A stretch of 13,999 bases of DNA from Caldifarciminota bacterium 4484_18. Its GTDB lineage: Bacteria; Hydrothermota; UBA3073; NMUJ01. The DNA is taken from contig NMUJ01000011.1 in the NCBI GenBank assembly GCA_002256535.1, positions 1-13,999 on the forward strand. Direction: 5' to 3'. This document shows, in pieces, positions 1 to 8,137 of this stretch. A model generated the notes under the pieces. It did not search any database, was not told the DNA's origin, and worked only from the letters and a program-made list of their open reading frames with translations. Both the position numbers and the translations under genes were made by a program. Position 1 is the stretch's first letter. Each line of letters opens with the position of its first letter.

Positions 1-2
1 CA

Positions 3-1133
3 CTCGATAGCGTTAGGGTGGCGGTGACCAAGCCCGATGAATCACTGTACGAGCATACCTATACGGATGCCAATGGTACAGCGATACTCGACCTACATGT
101 GGAGGCTGAAGGTAACCTAATCGTTACGGTGACCAAGCCTAACTGCATGCCGGTTATCGATACTATTCAAACAGGTGATGGTTATATACCGCCACAGTTT
201 TATGGTTACACTATTGTTGATACCTTAGGTAACAACAATGGTGAGCCCAACCCTGGCGATACCATAGTGTTGGTTACCAAACTTGCGTGTGTAGAAGGTT
301 CATATTCAGGTGTATTATCAACCAACGATACATATATCACAATTATTGATAGCACCGATGGACGTGACTCTTGTGTACAGGATACTGCGGTGTTGAGGTT
401 CACCTTGTACATTGATGATGAAAGTCCACCACATAGCGCAGGTTTGGGGTTGCGATTCACTTTCGACTATTGTGTTTGTAACTATAACATAGGGTTGGAG
501 ATAAAGCGGGCACAACCCAAGCTGATAGATTATGTGGTTCAGGATACCACGATACAATCCACAGATACCGTACACGTGAGGTTCGCTATCACTAACGTCG
601 GAAATGGGTTGTTGAGCTCACCACAGTGTTGGCTATCATCCACCATATCTTACATTCATATACCGGCAGAGACATTGCAATTGATGTCGATACCGCCGGG
701 TGACACTATATGGACCGGCTGCTTCACCATCTATGTGGTGGATGCACCCGAAATCTGTTTCCCCGATGTGATAGCCAATCTACGCGATATCTATGGATAC
801 GAGTTCACCGATACGTTTCAACTCGTAGTGGGTAGGCCTGGCTTATTCGATGATGTTGAATCAGATATTGGTTGGACACATGGCGGTGTAAACGATCATT
901 GGCATCGCTCCACAATACGTGCACATTCGGGTGACCACTCATGGTATATGGGGGTGGAAGATTCCACTCACTACTTAAATAATACCCAGTCGTGGTTGTT
1001 GAGCCCCACGTTTGTGTTGCTACCAGCTGCGGAGTTACGTTTCTGGTATTGGATGGATATCACCACATACGGAAGTGATGGCCTATACGTGATCGTGGGG
1101 TATGACGGTGATTGGGATACACTCGATACTTGA
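3..1133 (+). CDS. C25 (gingipain-like) surface peptidase, C-terminal part; 5' truncated by window edge, 3' cut by frameshift
   Basis: The reading frame is open from the window edge, so the catalytic domain and signal peptide lie upstream and are not visible. Numbering from the first ATG (18), residues 1-50 look like the Ig-like domain that follows the peptidase domain of C25 enzymes (YTDANGTA, then VTVTKPN). Residues 60-270 hold further beta-rich repeats with typical spacing (YTIVDTLGNNNGEPNPGD; a second repeat near ITNVGNG). Residues 276-370 resemble a jelly-roll/MAM-like module (FDDVESDIGW ... WLLSP ... LRFWYWMD). The frame ends at TGA 1131-1133 in the middle of this module, and the missing half continues one frame over in the next entry, so this is one gene split by a frameshift. 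In related proteins these modules follow a cysteine peptidase that is exported and anchored at the cell surface. Catalytic activity cannot be judged from this fragment. Confidence 0.75.
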   Translation, partial: LDSVRVAVTKPDESLYEHTYTDANGTAILDLHVEAEGNLIVTVTKPNCMPVIDTIQTGDGYIPPQFYGYTIVDTLGNNNGEPNPGDTIVLVTKLACVEGSYSGVLSTNDTYITIIDSTDGRDSCVQDTAVLRFTLYIDDESPPHSAGLGLRFTFDYCVCNYNIGLEIKRAQPKLIDYVVQDTTIQSTDTVHVRFAITNVGNGLLSSPQCWLSSTISYIHIPAETLQLMSIPPGDTIWTGCFTIYVVDAPEICFPDVIANLRDIYGYEFTDTFQLVVGRPGLFDDVESDIGWTHGGVNDHWHRSTIRAHSGDHSWYMGVEDSTHYLNNTQSWLLSPTFVLLPAAELRFWYWMDITTYGSDGLYVIVGYDGDWDTLDT

Positions 1134-1776
1134 TTTTGGTGTGGATTGGGTACCCGTGCGTTATGATCTAAACATGTACGAAGCTGGCGATACGTTACAG
1201 GTTAAGTTCGCATTCGTGAGCGATGAAACAGATGTTGCCGAAGGTATCTATATCGACGATATATACGTAGGTAAGGCGGTACCACAACCGTTTGTGAGAT
1301 TATTAAGTGCGTATCCAGTTACAGGGGTGACAGGTGAAATAGTCATCTCGCTTATAAATGATGGCAATACAGCCATCGACAGCGTCTACGCAAAGCTATA
1401 CACGGTTGATACGATGGTACAGATCCTTACTGATAGTGTATTTTATGGTAGGTTACTCCCTATGGAGTACAATAACAGCTTTGAAATGCAAGCAGGTGCA
1501 CTCGTACCTGTGGGGCCAACCACCCATCCCATACATTATGAATTTATCCCGGTAGCGCTCGGTAATAAACTTATCATCCACTATACAGCACCAGAGATGG
1601 GCACTTTAAGGATTAGAATTTACGATGTGGCAGGTAGGGTTGTCGATACTTGGTGCTTCAACATAGAGCATACCCATGCACGTATAGAGGTGGCACATAG
1701 ACTCCAATCCGGTGTATACTTTATTGAAGCTAAACTCAACAATATGCAGGTTATTAAAAAGTTGACAATATTCTGA
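1102..1776 (+). CDS. C25 surface protein, C-terminal continuation with Por/T9SS-type sorting domain (frameshifted downstream fragment)
   Basis: This frame continues the preceding one. Meaningful sequence starts near 1132 (DFGVDWVPVRYDL, then VKFAFVSD and EGIYIDDIYVG), which is the second half of the jelly-roll module interrupted upstream. The ATG at 1102 lies in the overlap and is probably not a real start. Residues 65-150 form another beta domain. Residues 153-224 match the type A C-terminal sorting domain used by Por (type IX) secretion: RIRIYDVAGRVV, then LQSGVYFIEAK and a VIKKLTIF end. The fragment has no signal peptide, so on its own it could not be exported. Its stop (TGA 1774-1776) shares one base with the ATG of the S55 gene, so the whole run appears translationally coupled. 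The join is best explained by a one-base insertion or two-base deletion near 1120-1135, either real or a sequence error. Confidence 0.75.
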   Translation: MTVIGIHSILDFGVDWVPVRYDLNMYEAGDTLQVKFAFVSDETDVAEGIYIDDIYVGKAVPQPFVRLLSAYPVTGVTGEIVISLINDGNTAIDSVYAKLYTVDTMVQILTDSVFYGRLLPMEYNNSFEMQAGALVPVGPTTHPIHYEFIPVALGNKLIIHYTAPEMGTLRIRIYDVAGRVVDTWCFNIEHTHARIEVAHRLQSGVYFIEAKLNNMQVIKKLTIF

Positions 1777-3308
1777 TGCTTTTGTATATCCTGATATTCG
1801 CTTTTATCTCATCAGATGAAGTGCATCCAGGTGATATGGGTTATGGTATAACTGCATTCCGCCATAATCGTATCGATACGTTTCAGGTGGAGATTATCGA
1901 TGTCATCCCACGTGCATTCCCCCGTGATAAACATATAGTGTTGGCACGCATATGGGGTAGACGGGTTGATACCACCGGTGTAGCAACTGGTATGAGTGGT
2001 AGCCCAATCTTTATCAACGGCAGGTTGTTAGGTGCGCTCGCCTATGCATGGGAGTTCGCCAAAGAGGCGATCTGTGGTATCACACCTATCATAGAGAGTA
2101 TGGAAAGCGTCGGCCTACAGCAGGGTACCGATCTCAAAAGCATGGGGTTATCACCGTATAATTTACCATTAGTGGCTACAGGGTTGGTACCTGAGGTTAT
2201 CGATAGCTTGGCAAACGTGTTTACCTATCCCATTGTCACAGATGTTACAGGTAAAGTGGAGGGTGACTCCATCTTCACCGGTAGCCCTATCGGCGTATTA
2301 CTGGTGGATGGTGATGCGCGGTTAGGTGCAGTTGGTACCTGCACGTACTATGAAGATGGTAAATTATGGGCGTTTGGGCATCCGTTTCTTGGTGCAGGTG
2401 ATATACAGTTACCAATAACTACTGCACGTATACATTATGTTTTGCCATCGCTTTCGGTGTCACACAAAATAGCATCACTCGGCAATGTGATAGGTGTTAC
2501 ACATTGGGACGGTATAATGGGCATCTACGGTGTGTTGGACGAACCTCCGGATTGGCTCATCATGGATGTAACCATCGACGATGATACGTTCCACTATAAA
2601 ATTGTGCAATGGAGGCACATCATTTCGACCTTTGTACCTATGTTGATGTATAACTCTATATTGATGAAACAACCCAGCAGGGATGAACTCACTTATCACG
2701 CTGAGTTACAGATATCTATGCCTGATGATACGATAAGGGTTGCCCTAATGGAAGTTGGTACACCTTTGACATTCGCAAAGAAGGTAGCTGGGCTTATCGA
2801 TATGATTGAATACAACCCATATATTATACCACATATTTCACGTATGAAAGTGGATTGCCGTATCTTACACGATATCTTACGTGCCAGTATCGATGATGTA
2901 ACGGGGGGATTAACTCCACAGGGTGACACGCTGGAGCTGCTTGTGAGGCTCCAGATATACAATGGCGATATGGAATACAAGCGGATAGCGATCCCCATAC
3001 CTCAGCATATCGATATATCCAAACTTAACATAGAGATAGGTAACGCAAGCATATGGCAGATGAGGCAGCTGGATAGTTGGACCACCCTTCTACATGAGCT
3101 CGAGAATATACCTGCTGGTAATGCATTAGTTACACAATTGCAATATGAGATGACACCACTCCCACAGCGGTTTGTACATCTGGCTCCAACAGCTAACCAA
3201 CGTACAAGCTTAATCCTACAACAATATGAGCTGACCCCATACCATATAGAGGGTAGGGTGAGCGGTAAGCTAACCCCACATGGTGTCTTCATAAAAGGAG
3301 GTCAATGA
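1776..3308 (+). CDS. SpoIVB-like peptidase S55 domain protein, secreted
   Basis: The 510-residue protein has a very short hydrophobic N-terminus (MLLYILIFAFISS) that may be a signal peptide, although it has no basic residue before the hydrophobic stretch. The S55 signature is clear: HPGDMGYGITAF (17-28), then TGMSGSPIFINGRLLGALAY (71-90) with the presumed serine nucleophile Ser74, then ITPI. Further on, residues 195-208 read GKLWAFGHPFLGAG with a conserved His202. B. subtilis SpoIVB has the GH segment before GMSGSP; here the order is reversed, and no aspartate sits where I would place the catalytic Asp. Proteolysis is therefore unproven, and no PDZ domain is seen. The C-terminal half is beta-rich and unrecognised. 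The gene overlaps its upstream neighbour by one base (TGATG) and its downstream neighbour by four (ATGA). A role with the surface protein or propeller protein is inferred from context only. Confidence 0.8.
   Translation: MLLYILIFAFISSDEVHPGDMGYGITAFRHNRIDTFQVEIIDVIPRAFPRDKHIVLARIWGRRVDTTGVATGMSGSPIFINGRLLGALAYAWEFAKEAICGITPIIESMESVGLQQGTDLKSMGLSPYNLPLVATGLVPEVIDSLANVFTYPIVTDVTGKVEGDSIFTGSPIGVLLVDGDARLGAVGTCTYYEDGKLWAFGHPFLGAGDIQLPITTARIHYVLPSLSVSHKIASLGNVIGVTHWDGIMGIYGVLDEPPDWLIMDVTIDDDTFHYKIVQWRHIISTFVPMLMYNSILMKQPSRDELTYHAELQISMPDDTIRVALMEVGTPLTFAKKVAGLIDMIEYNPYIIPHISRMKVDCRILHDILRASIDDVTGGLTPQGDTLELLVRLQIYNGDMEYKRIAIPIPQHIDISKLNIEIGNASIWQMRQLDSWTTLLHELENIPAGNALVTQLQYEMTPLPQRFVHLAPTANQRTSLILQQYELTPYHIEGRVSGKLTPHGVFIKGGQ
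3295..3302 (+). promoter_or_regulatory. Shine-Dalgarno site for the propeller gene
   Basis: AAGGAGGT is a full anti-SD match. It lies inside the end of the S55 gene, only two bases before the ATG at 3305. That spacing is shorter than usual, so initiation may also depend on coupling through the ATGA overlap. Confidence 0.6.
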
Positions 3309-5044
3309 CCATACTGATAGTGTTGGGTTTACTGTGGGAAAGCGGTAATTTCACAGAATACGAGCTACAGGGTGTCATGGTGGGTGATGGTGTGGCAAAG
3401 CTTGCACCTTACGTACAGGAGATATGGACTACGGATGCAATGATAATTGATATCACACTTCGCGATAACGTGCTGTATATTTTGACATCAAAAGATACTG
3501 TCTACTACTACGACGATGGTAAAACGGTACAGCCGCTGTTTGGTGTGACAGGTAACCCATTGCTTATAGAAGCTGACACCAAAGGGCGGTTGTATCTGGC
3601 AGGTATCGGTAGTATGGTGCTCAAGGAGGGTAAGCACTGGCTATCACTACCCGTGAATATGATAACCGCAATTACCAGCGACCCTGCAGGTAATATCTAC
3701 ATTGGTGCAGATCGCGGTATGATCTATAAGATAACGCCCAACGGTAGATATGAGGAGTATTTCAGGGTTAACGACCTACAGGTGACTGCACTTAAATACG
3801 TATACGGTGCACTATATGCGGGTAGCCGACCAAATGGCCTATTGTTCAAGATCACCAGCAAAGGGTGTGGTAAAGCTATCGGTTTATGGGTTGACGAGGA
3901 TGAGACCTCACCCATCAAGGAGATAACCGCTATACATGTAGATGATGGTATACTTTTCAGCGTATGTTCAGAAAATAAAGGGTGGGTGGTATTGAAGCAA
4001 GCATCTGAGTTATATAAAATATTTGACATAAACGAACCCATTTATGACATATGGAGACATAAAGATACGGTGATGGTGGCTACACAGTCCGGCATATGGT
4101 GTTGCACTATAGGGGGATACAAGGCGTTGATATTCCAATCACGTAGCCCCGTACATGAGATTCTGTACCCGTACGTTGTGTGTGGTGAGCTGGGCCAACT
4201 TTATAGGATAAGCGACCACCTAAGTGGTGAGGGTTACATTATTTCATCCCCCATAGAGTTCAACCGCATACCAATATGGGGGCGTCTGATTGCAGACATG
4301 GAAGTACCTCATGGTACAGCGGTCGAATTTTACACCCGCACAGGTAATACACCCGAACCTGACGAAAGTTGGACCGATTGGTTACCTACGGATGAGGAGG
4401 GTAGGATCAAAAGCCCTCCAGCACAGTTCATTGTGTGGAAAGCCGTACTTAAAGGGGGTGCCAACCGTAGCCCAGTATTACGTAAGGTACGCCTATCCTA
4501 CACGTTTGTGAATCGTGCACCTGTGATCGAGACGCTTAAGTTCAATCACGACACTATAGTATGGGATATAAACGAACCTGATGGTGACTCGATATTCGCC
4601 CACCTATATGGTAGGTTGATGTCAGAAAGCACATGGTTTCTTATAAAAGAGATACATCAACCACAGGGTGGGTTCACAATACCAGAGGGTAGGCTACCGG
4701 ATGGTTACTACTATTTTAAGCTATGGGTGACGGATTCACTTACTCAACCTGATGGTAAGGCCACACATAAAGTTATTGGGCCATATCTTTTGGATTATAC
4801 AGCACCCGAAATACACTATAAATACAGAGATGGTGTGTATGAGATAAAGGTGACGGATAAATATTCACTTATTTCACATGCAGAATATAGTATTAACATG
4901 GGTGATTGGCGTTACATAAAGCCAGAAGATGGTATATTTGATGACAAGTGTGAAACCTTCCACATTAGGGTGAAACAAGATACCAAGCTTGCCTTCCGTG
5001 TATGTGACGAGCACACCAACTGTACTGTTAAAACTTTACAATGA
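3305..5044 (+). CDS. Secreted beta-propeller protein with C-terminal beta-sandwich domains
   Basis: The protein has 579 residues. The N-terminus (MTILIVLGLLWESG) is a short possible signal peptide. Residues 40-305 are a series of propeller-type blades with repeated patterns such as ITLRDNVLYILT, IEADTKGRLYLAG, ITSDPAGNIYIGA and LKYVYGALYAGS, ending at VVCGELGQLYRI. Residues 307-405 form a module carrying EFYTRTGNTPEPDESWTDW, as found after propellers in other bacterial WD40-like exported proteins. The last 170 residues look like Ig/fibronectin-like domains (NRAPVIETLKF; YLLDYTAPEI). No catalytic motif is visible, so a binding or scaffold role outside the cytoplasm is the most I would infer. 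The start is fixed by a strong SD and a four-base overlap with the S55 gene; the stop overlaps the truA start in the same way. Confidence 0.7.
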   Translation: MTILIVLGLLWESGNFTEYELQGVMVGDGVAKLAPYVQEIWTTDAMIIDITLRDNVLYILTSKDTVYYYDDGKTVQPLFGVTGNPLLIEADTKGRLYLAGIGSMVLKEGKHWLSLPVNMITAITSDPAGNIYIGADRGMIYKITPNGRYEEYFRVNDLQVTALKYVYGALYAGSRPNGLLFKITSKGCGKAIGLWVDEDETSPIKEITAIHVDDGILFSVCSENKGWVVLKQASELYKIFDINEPIYDIWRHKDTVMVATQSGIWCCTIGGYKALIFQSRSPVHEILYPYVVCGELGQLYRISDHLSGEGYIISSPIEFNRIPIWGRLIADMEVPHGTAVEFYTRTGNTPEPDESWTDWLPTDEEGRIKSPPAQFIVWKAVLKGGANRSPVLRKVRLSYTFVNRAPVIETLKFNHDTIVWDINEPDGDSIFAHLYGRLMSESTWFLIKEIHQPQGGFTIPEGRLPDGYYYFKLWVTDSLTQPDGKATHKVIGPYLLDYTAPEIHYKYRDGVYEIKVTDKYSLISHAEYSINMGDWRYIKPEDGIFDDKCETFHIRVKQDTKLAFRVCDEHTNCTVKTLQ

Positions 5045-5760
5045 GCCCCAACTATAAGATAGTGCTGGAGTATGATGGTACACATTTTTGTGGCTGGGAG
5101 TTACAGCATAACAGACGCACTGTGAGGGGTGAACTTGAACAAGCCCTACAGAAGATATTCGGTGAACGGCCCAAAATTTACGTTGCATCACGTACGGATA
5201 GTGGTGTACATGCGTTGAACCAGCTCGCAAGCTTTAAGGTGACCAAATCCATGGATGTGAACGAATTACGAAACGCATTGAATGGCAACCTACCACACGA
5301 TATTTACATCAAATCGGTAGAACAGGTAGATGCCGATTTTAACGCAAGATATGCACCCAAACGTAAGGTATACCTTTATAGATTATTGCCTGGTAGGTCG
5401 CCACTTAGGCGGTTATATGTGTGGGAATATTATAAAATGGGGTTCGATTTTTATAAAGTACGTGACGCCGCTACTGTATTTGTTGGAAGATATAACTTTC
5501 GCAATTTTGCATATAAAGATGAGGGTATATGTGAGATATATCGGGTGGAAGTTACCCACGTAGGGGATGAGATACACTTTGAAATCGAAGGTAATCGCTT
5601 CCTTTATAAAATGGTACGTATGATGGTGGGTAGCTTAGTGTGGGTGAATGAGGGTAAGCTCACCGTAGATGATATCAAAAATATGTTGGCTAATAAAACT
5701 GCCAAGAAGGGGTTCACTGCACCACCACAGGGGCTCTACCTTAAGGAGGTAATATCTTAG
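5041..5760 (+). CDS. truA: tRNA pseudouridine(38-40) synthase TruA
   Basis: TruA converts uridines 38, 39 and 40 in the anticodon arm of many tRNAs to pseudouridine in the cytoplasm. The 239-residue protein is close to the usual bacterial length. Landmarks in order: YKIVLEYDGTHFCGW (5-19), the catalytic loop ASRTDSGVHA (49-58) with Asp53 as nucleophile, then NARYAPKRKVYLYRL, FVGRYNFRNF, and a C-terminal block with FEIEGNRFLYKMVRMMVGSL, PPQGLYL. All expected core motifs are present, so the enzyme should be active. The ATG overlaps the propeller gene's stop (ATGA) and no SD stands out, so translation is probably coupled. A housekeeping gene placed in this run most likely reflects genome compaction rather than a shared function. 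Confidence 0.95.
   Translation: MSPNYKIVLEYDGTHFCGWELQHNRRTVRGELEQALQKIFGERPKIYVASRTDSGVHALNQLASFKVTKSMDVNELRNALNGNLPHDIYIKSVEQVDADFNARYAPKRKVYLYRLLPGRSPLRRLYVWEYYKMGFDFYKVRDAATVFVGRYNFRNFAYKDEGICEIYRVEVTHVGDEIHFEIEGNRFLYKMVRMMVGSLVWVNEGKLTVDDIKNMLANKTAKKGFTAPPQGLYLKEVIS
5743..5750 (+). promoter_or_regulatory. Shine-Dalgarno-like site upstream of the amidoligase gene
   Basis: AAGGAGGT sits inside the last codons of truA, 13 bases before the ATG at 5764. This is a full anti-SD match at longer than optimal spacing. No in-frame start lies closer, because the truA TAG at 5758 is in the same frame. Confidence 0.45.
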
Positions 5761-5763
5761 CTT

Positions 5764-7302
5764 ATGTATCAATATAGGTTTGAAGGTATCGCCCCGGCTG
5801 TGACATTATGGATGAAACGCGAGCCAGAGGTTTGTGTGGAAGACGGAGGTTTGGTGACATTGGTTTGGGGACATCTTTATGGGTTGGAAAGCCATGAGTT
5901 TGGTTCGTTTTTGACAAAAAGGGACTTGCTTAACTGTTTGGGACTATTCTTTGGTGTACAGTATCATAGACGAGAGAAGAAGTTGTTGATATTCAACGAC
6001 CCCATAGCAGGTTATCGTGTATACTTATACTATAACGATGGCCAGCTCATGATGAGTGACGATTGGCAACTCTTGATCGCCCATATACATGAGACTTGTG
6101 GCAAGCTTACACTTAACCGTGACGAGTTCAGATACTGGTTAAAAACGAGGTTCACAACGGGTGATGCAACTCTATTCAATGAGCTCGGCAAGCTACCACC
6201 ATGTGCATATGTATGGATAAAAGGCGAGAAAGTAGATTGGGTGGATACCTATTTACCAGATATACCAAATATAGCCAACCGATACCGTCATGTGATAGCT
6301 GCAGTTGATGCATTGGCTCACAATTTAAAGCGCTTACTATCACTTTGTGATAAGTTGCCTGTGTTATTTTTCTCAGGAGGGAGGGATTCCACATTATTGC
6401 TGTTAATACTCAAAGCTATAGGAGTAGAATTTAAGGTAATACATTGGCTACCAATGAACTTGATGACAGACTTCCTTTATCGCCAATATAAACAAGTTAC
6501 AGCTATCGCTGATGAGTTGGGCATTAAAGTGGAGTATGTTTATTACGATACGGAAAGAGGTTGGCCTCGTTACGTGAATATGGCGTTCCATATGCATCCA
6601 TTTGAGAGAGTCGTACCAGTAGACTTGCTTACGGTATCGGAATACGTGAAAACAAAATATGGTGAAGATGTTATCTTGTTGAGCGGCGAGATAGCGTCAA
6701 CAGGATTTACACCTGTACCCACTACAGCAAGTAAGTTGAGAGATTTAATTGCTCGACTTACAAGCTCACCATATCCATGGTATGGATTTAGAAGTGGTAT
6801 CCCCTTCATACCTCACCATAAATTGAGAAGCTATCGTGCAGCATGTATAATGTATAGATCTATCGTACACCCACTGGGTAAGGTTTACGCATACCTTATG
6901 CGACAGATTGGTAAATTCGATCCCAAATTTAGATATGATGAGCCTTTTGTTACATATGCGAAATTGTTCACAAAAGCTCAAGGTATGATACCTCAGGGGT
7001 CGTTGAAACCGGCTGAGTATTTTGGATTAGAGATATACTTCCCATATATTGCACCTGAAGTTATAATATCACGAATAAAATATATGGATTGGCTATATGA
7101 GATAGCCACCCCTAAATATGCGGTAAAATTGGGCATAAAAAGGTTTGGGCTCGACTATGATAAAGTTACAGACATTAAAGTTAAGCGATCGAGCTTGCTG
7201 GATGCGAAAACCGTTGATATAGCGTTACGTAGGTGTACACTGAGAGCATGGCTTAACCTATTACGTGAGTATATTGACGTATCACAGGATATAGTATATT
7301 AG
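5764..7302 (+). CDS. Asparagine-synthase-like ATP-dependent amidoligase, lacking the glutaminase cysteine
   Basis: The 512-residue protein has the two-part plan of class II asparagine synthetases. Residues 1-165 resemble the glutamine amidotransferase half (FNDPIAGYRVYLYY near 77-90; LGKLPPCAYVWI near 141-152), but the N-terminus is MYQYRF, so the Cys nucleophile expected just after the initiator Met is missing. Residues 195-330 hold the synthetase half: the PP-loop LFFSGGRDST (201-210, SGGRDS at 204-209) for ATP pyrophosphate binding, and a degenerate second motif LSGEIASTG (306-314). It probably adenylates a carboxylate, but glutamine hydrolysis looks unlikely, so ammonia or another amine donor, or a different substrate, is possible. 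Relatives occur in surface-glycan and peptide-modification loci; none is evident here. The gene looks more AT-rich, with more AGA/TTG codons by eye, than its neighbours, which could indicate separate ancestry. Confidence 0.7.
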   Translation: MYQYRFEGIAPAVTLWMKREPEVCVEDGGLVTLVWGHLYGLESHEFGSFLTKRDLLNCLGLFFGVQYHRREKKLLIFNDPIAGYRVYLYYNDGQLMMSDDWQLLIAHIHETCGKLTLNRDEFRYWLKTRFTTGDATLFNELGKLPPCAYVWIKGEKVDWVDTYLPDIPNIANRYRHVIAAVDALAHNLKRLLSLCDKLPVLFFSGGRDSTLLLLILKAIGVEFKVIHWLPMNLMTDFLYRQYKQVTAIADELGIKVEYVYYDTERGWPRYVNMAFHMHPFERVVPVDLLTVSEYVKTKYGEDVILLSGEIASTGFTPVPTTASKLRDLIARLTSSPYPWYGFRSGIPFIPHHKLRSYRAACIMYRSIVHPLGKVYAYLMRQIGKFDPKFRYDEPFVTYAKLFTKAQGMIPQGSLKPAEYFGLEIYFPYIAPEVIISRIKYMDWLYEIATPKYAVKLGIKRFGLDYDKVTDIKVKRSSLLDAKTVDIALRRCTLRAWLNLLREYIDVSQDIVY

Positions 7303-7306
7303 TTTG

Positions 7307-8137
7307 ATGGCACCGCTCATCCTTAAAGCAATACTGGTGTTGGGGGGGTTAGGGCTCGTATTTTCAATAATCCTTGGTATCGCACATCAAAAGTTAGCGA
7401 TACCGGTATCACCTAAGGAAAAAGCTATACGAGATGTGTTACCAGGTGTTAATTGTGGTGCGTGTGGGTTTGCCGGTTGTGATGGATTCGCACATGCAAT
7501 AGTAGAGGGTCGTACCGATATAGTGTGTCCGGTGGGTGGTGAAGAAGTGATGCAGAAGATATCGGAGATACTGGGTATAGAGCTTGGTGGTGTGGTACCT
7601 AAGGTTGCCATCATCCGCTGTAAGGGAGGTACGGGGGTTGCACAACCCAAATACGAGTATCATGGTATAGAAACCTGTACCGCAGCTAAGCTACTACATC
7701 GTGGCCATAAAGTATGTGAACAGGGATGTTTGGGGTTTGGTGACTGTGTACGTGTATGTCCGTTTGGGGCTATCACCATGGGAGAGGATAGGTTACCCAT
7801 CGTAGATTATAGCCTATGTACGGGGTGCGGCAAATGTGTAGTTGCATGTCCACAGGGTATGATCGAGCTTATGCCGAAAGCTAACCCCATCTATGTAGCA
7901 TGTAAGACTACATTGCCGATGAAACAGGTACGACTTGCATGTAAGGCTGGTTGTATTGGGTGTGGTTTATGTGAAAAGGTATGTCCTGAGGATGCAGTCC
8001 ACATGGAGGGACGGTTGCCGGTGTTCGATCTCGACAAATGTACACGTTGTGGTATATGTGTGGAGAAGTGTCCCACAAAAGTTATAGTGATTGCGGAGAC
8101 TGAAGCACGTGTATTCTCTGCAAGTGTAAGCAGTTGA
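7307..8137 (+). CDS. rnfB: RnfB-type electron transport polyferredoxin
   Basis: RnfB is the membrane-anchored iron-sulfur subunit of the Rnf ferredoxin:NAD+ oxidoreductase. From the ATG at 7307 (a TTG lies just before, at 7304) the protein has 276 residues. One N-terminal membrane helix covers about 5-24. It is followed by the RnfB-specific cluster site NCGACGFAGCDGF (Cys50, 53, 58, 74). Four more cysteine groups then follow: a CX3CX5CX3CP group (137-151) and three ferredoxin groups CX2CX2CX3C at 171-181, 216-226 and 245-255. Together these suggest about five [4Fe-4S] clusters. Extra cysteines at 105, 124, 199 and 212 could bind more. No rnfA, C, D, G or E gene is present on either side, so it may serve an Rnf complex encoded elsewhere or act alone as an electron carrier. 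It follows the amidoligase by four bases, and its stop shares one base with the next ATG. Confidence 0.88.
   Translation: MAPLILKAILVLGGLGLVFSIILGIAHQKLAIPVSPKEKAIRDVLPGVNCGACGFAGCDGFAHAIVEGRTDIVCPVGGEEVMQKISEILGIELGGVVPKVAIIRCKGGTGVAQPKYEYHGIETCTAAKLLHRGHKVCEQGCLGFGDCVRVCPFGAITMGEDRLPIVDYSLCTGCGKCVVACPQGMIELMPKANPIYVACKTTLPMKQVRLACKAGCIGCGLCEKVCPEDAVHMEGRLPVFDLDKCTRCGICVEKCPTKVIVIAETEARVFSASVSS

Noticed and set aside
1126..1140. Programmed +1 frameshift at the TGA ending the first C25 frame, as in prfB
   Set aside because: The codon before TGA is ACT, where a +1 slip would not keep pairing, and no internal SD precedes it. A simple indel is more likely.
1131..1166. TGA 1131-1133 read as selenocysteine or suppressed
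   Set aside because: Continuing in the same frame gives unrelated sequence and another TGA at 1164-1166, whereas the matching domain continues in the +1 frame.
3724..4041. Minus-strand 105-codon ORF inside the propeller gene
   Set aside because: It lies fully inside a well-supported gene and has no ribosome site or recognisable motif.
7387..7650. Antisense 87-codon ORF across rnfB
   Set aside because: It is a Pro/Thr-rich shadow of the cysteine- and glycine-rich RnfB coding strand, with no start signal.
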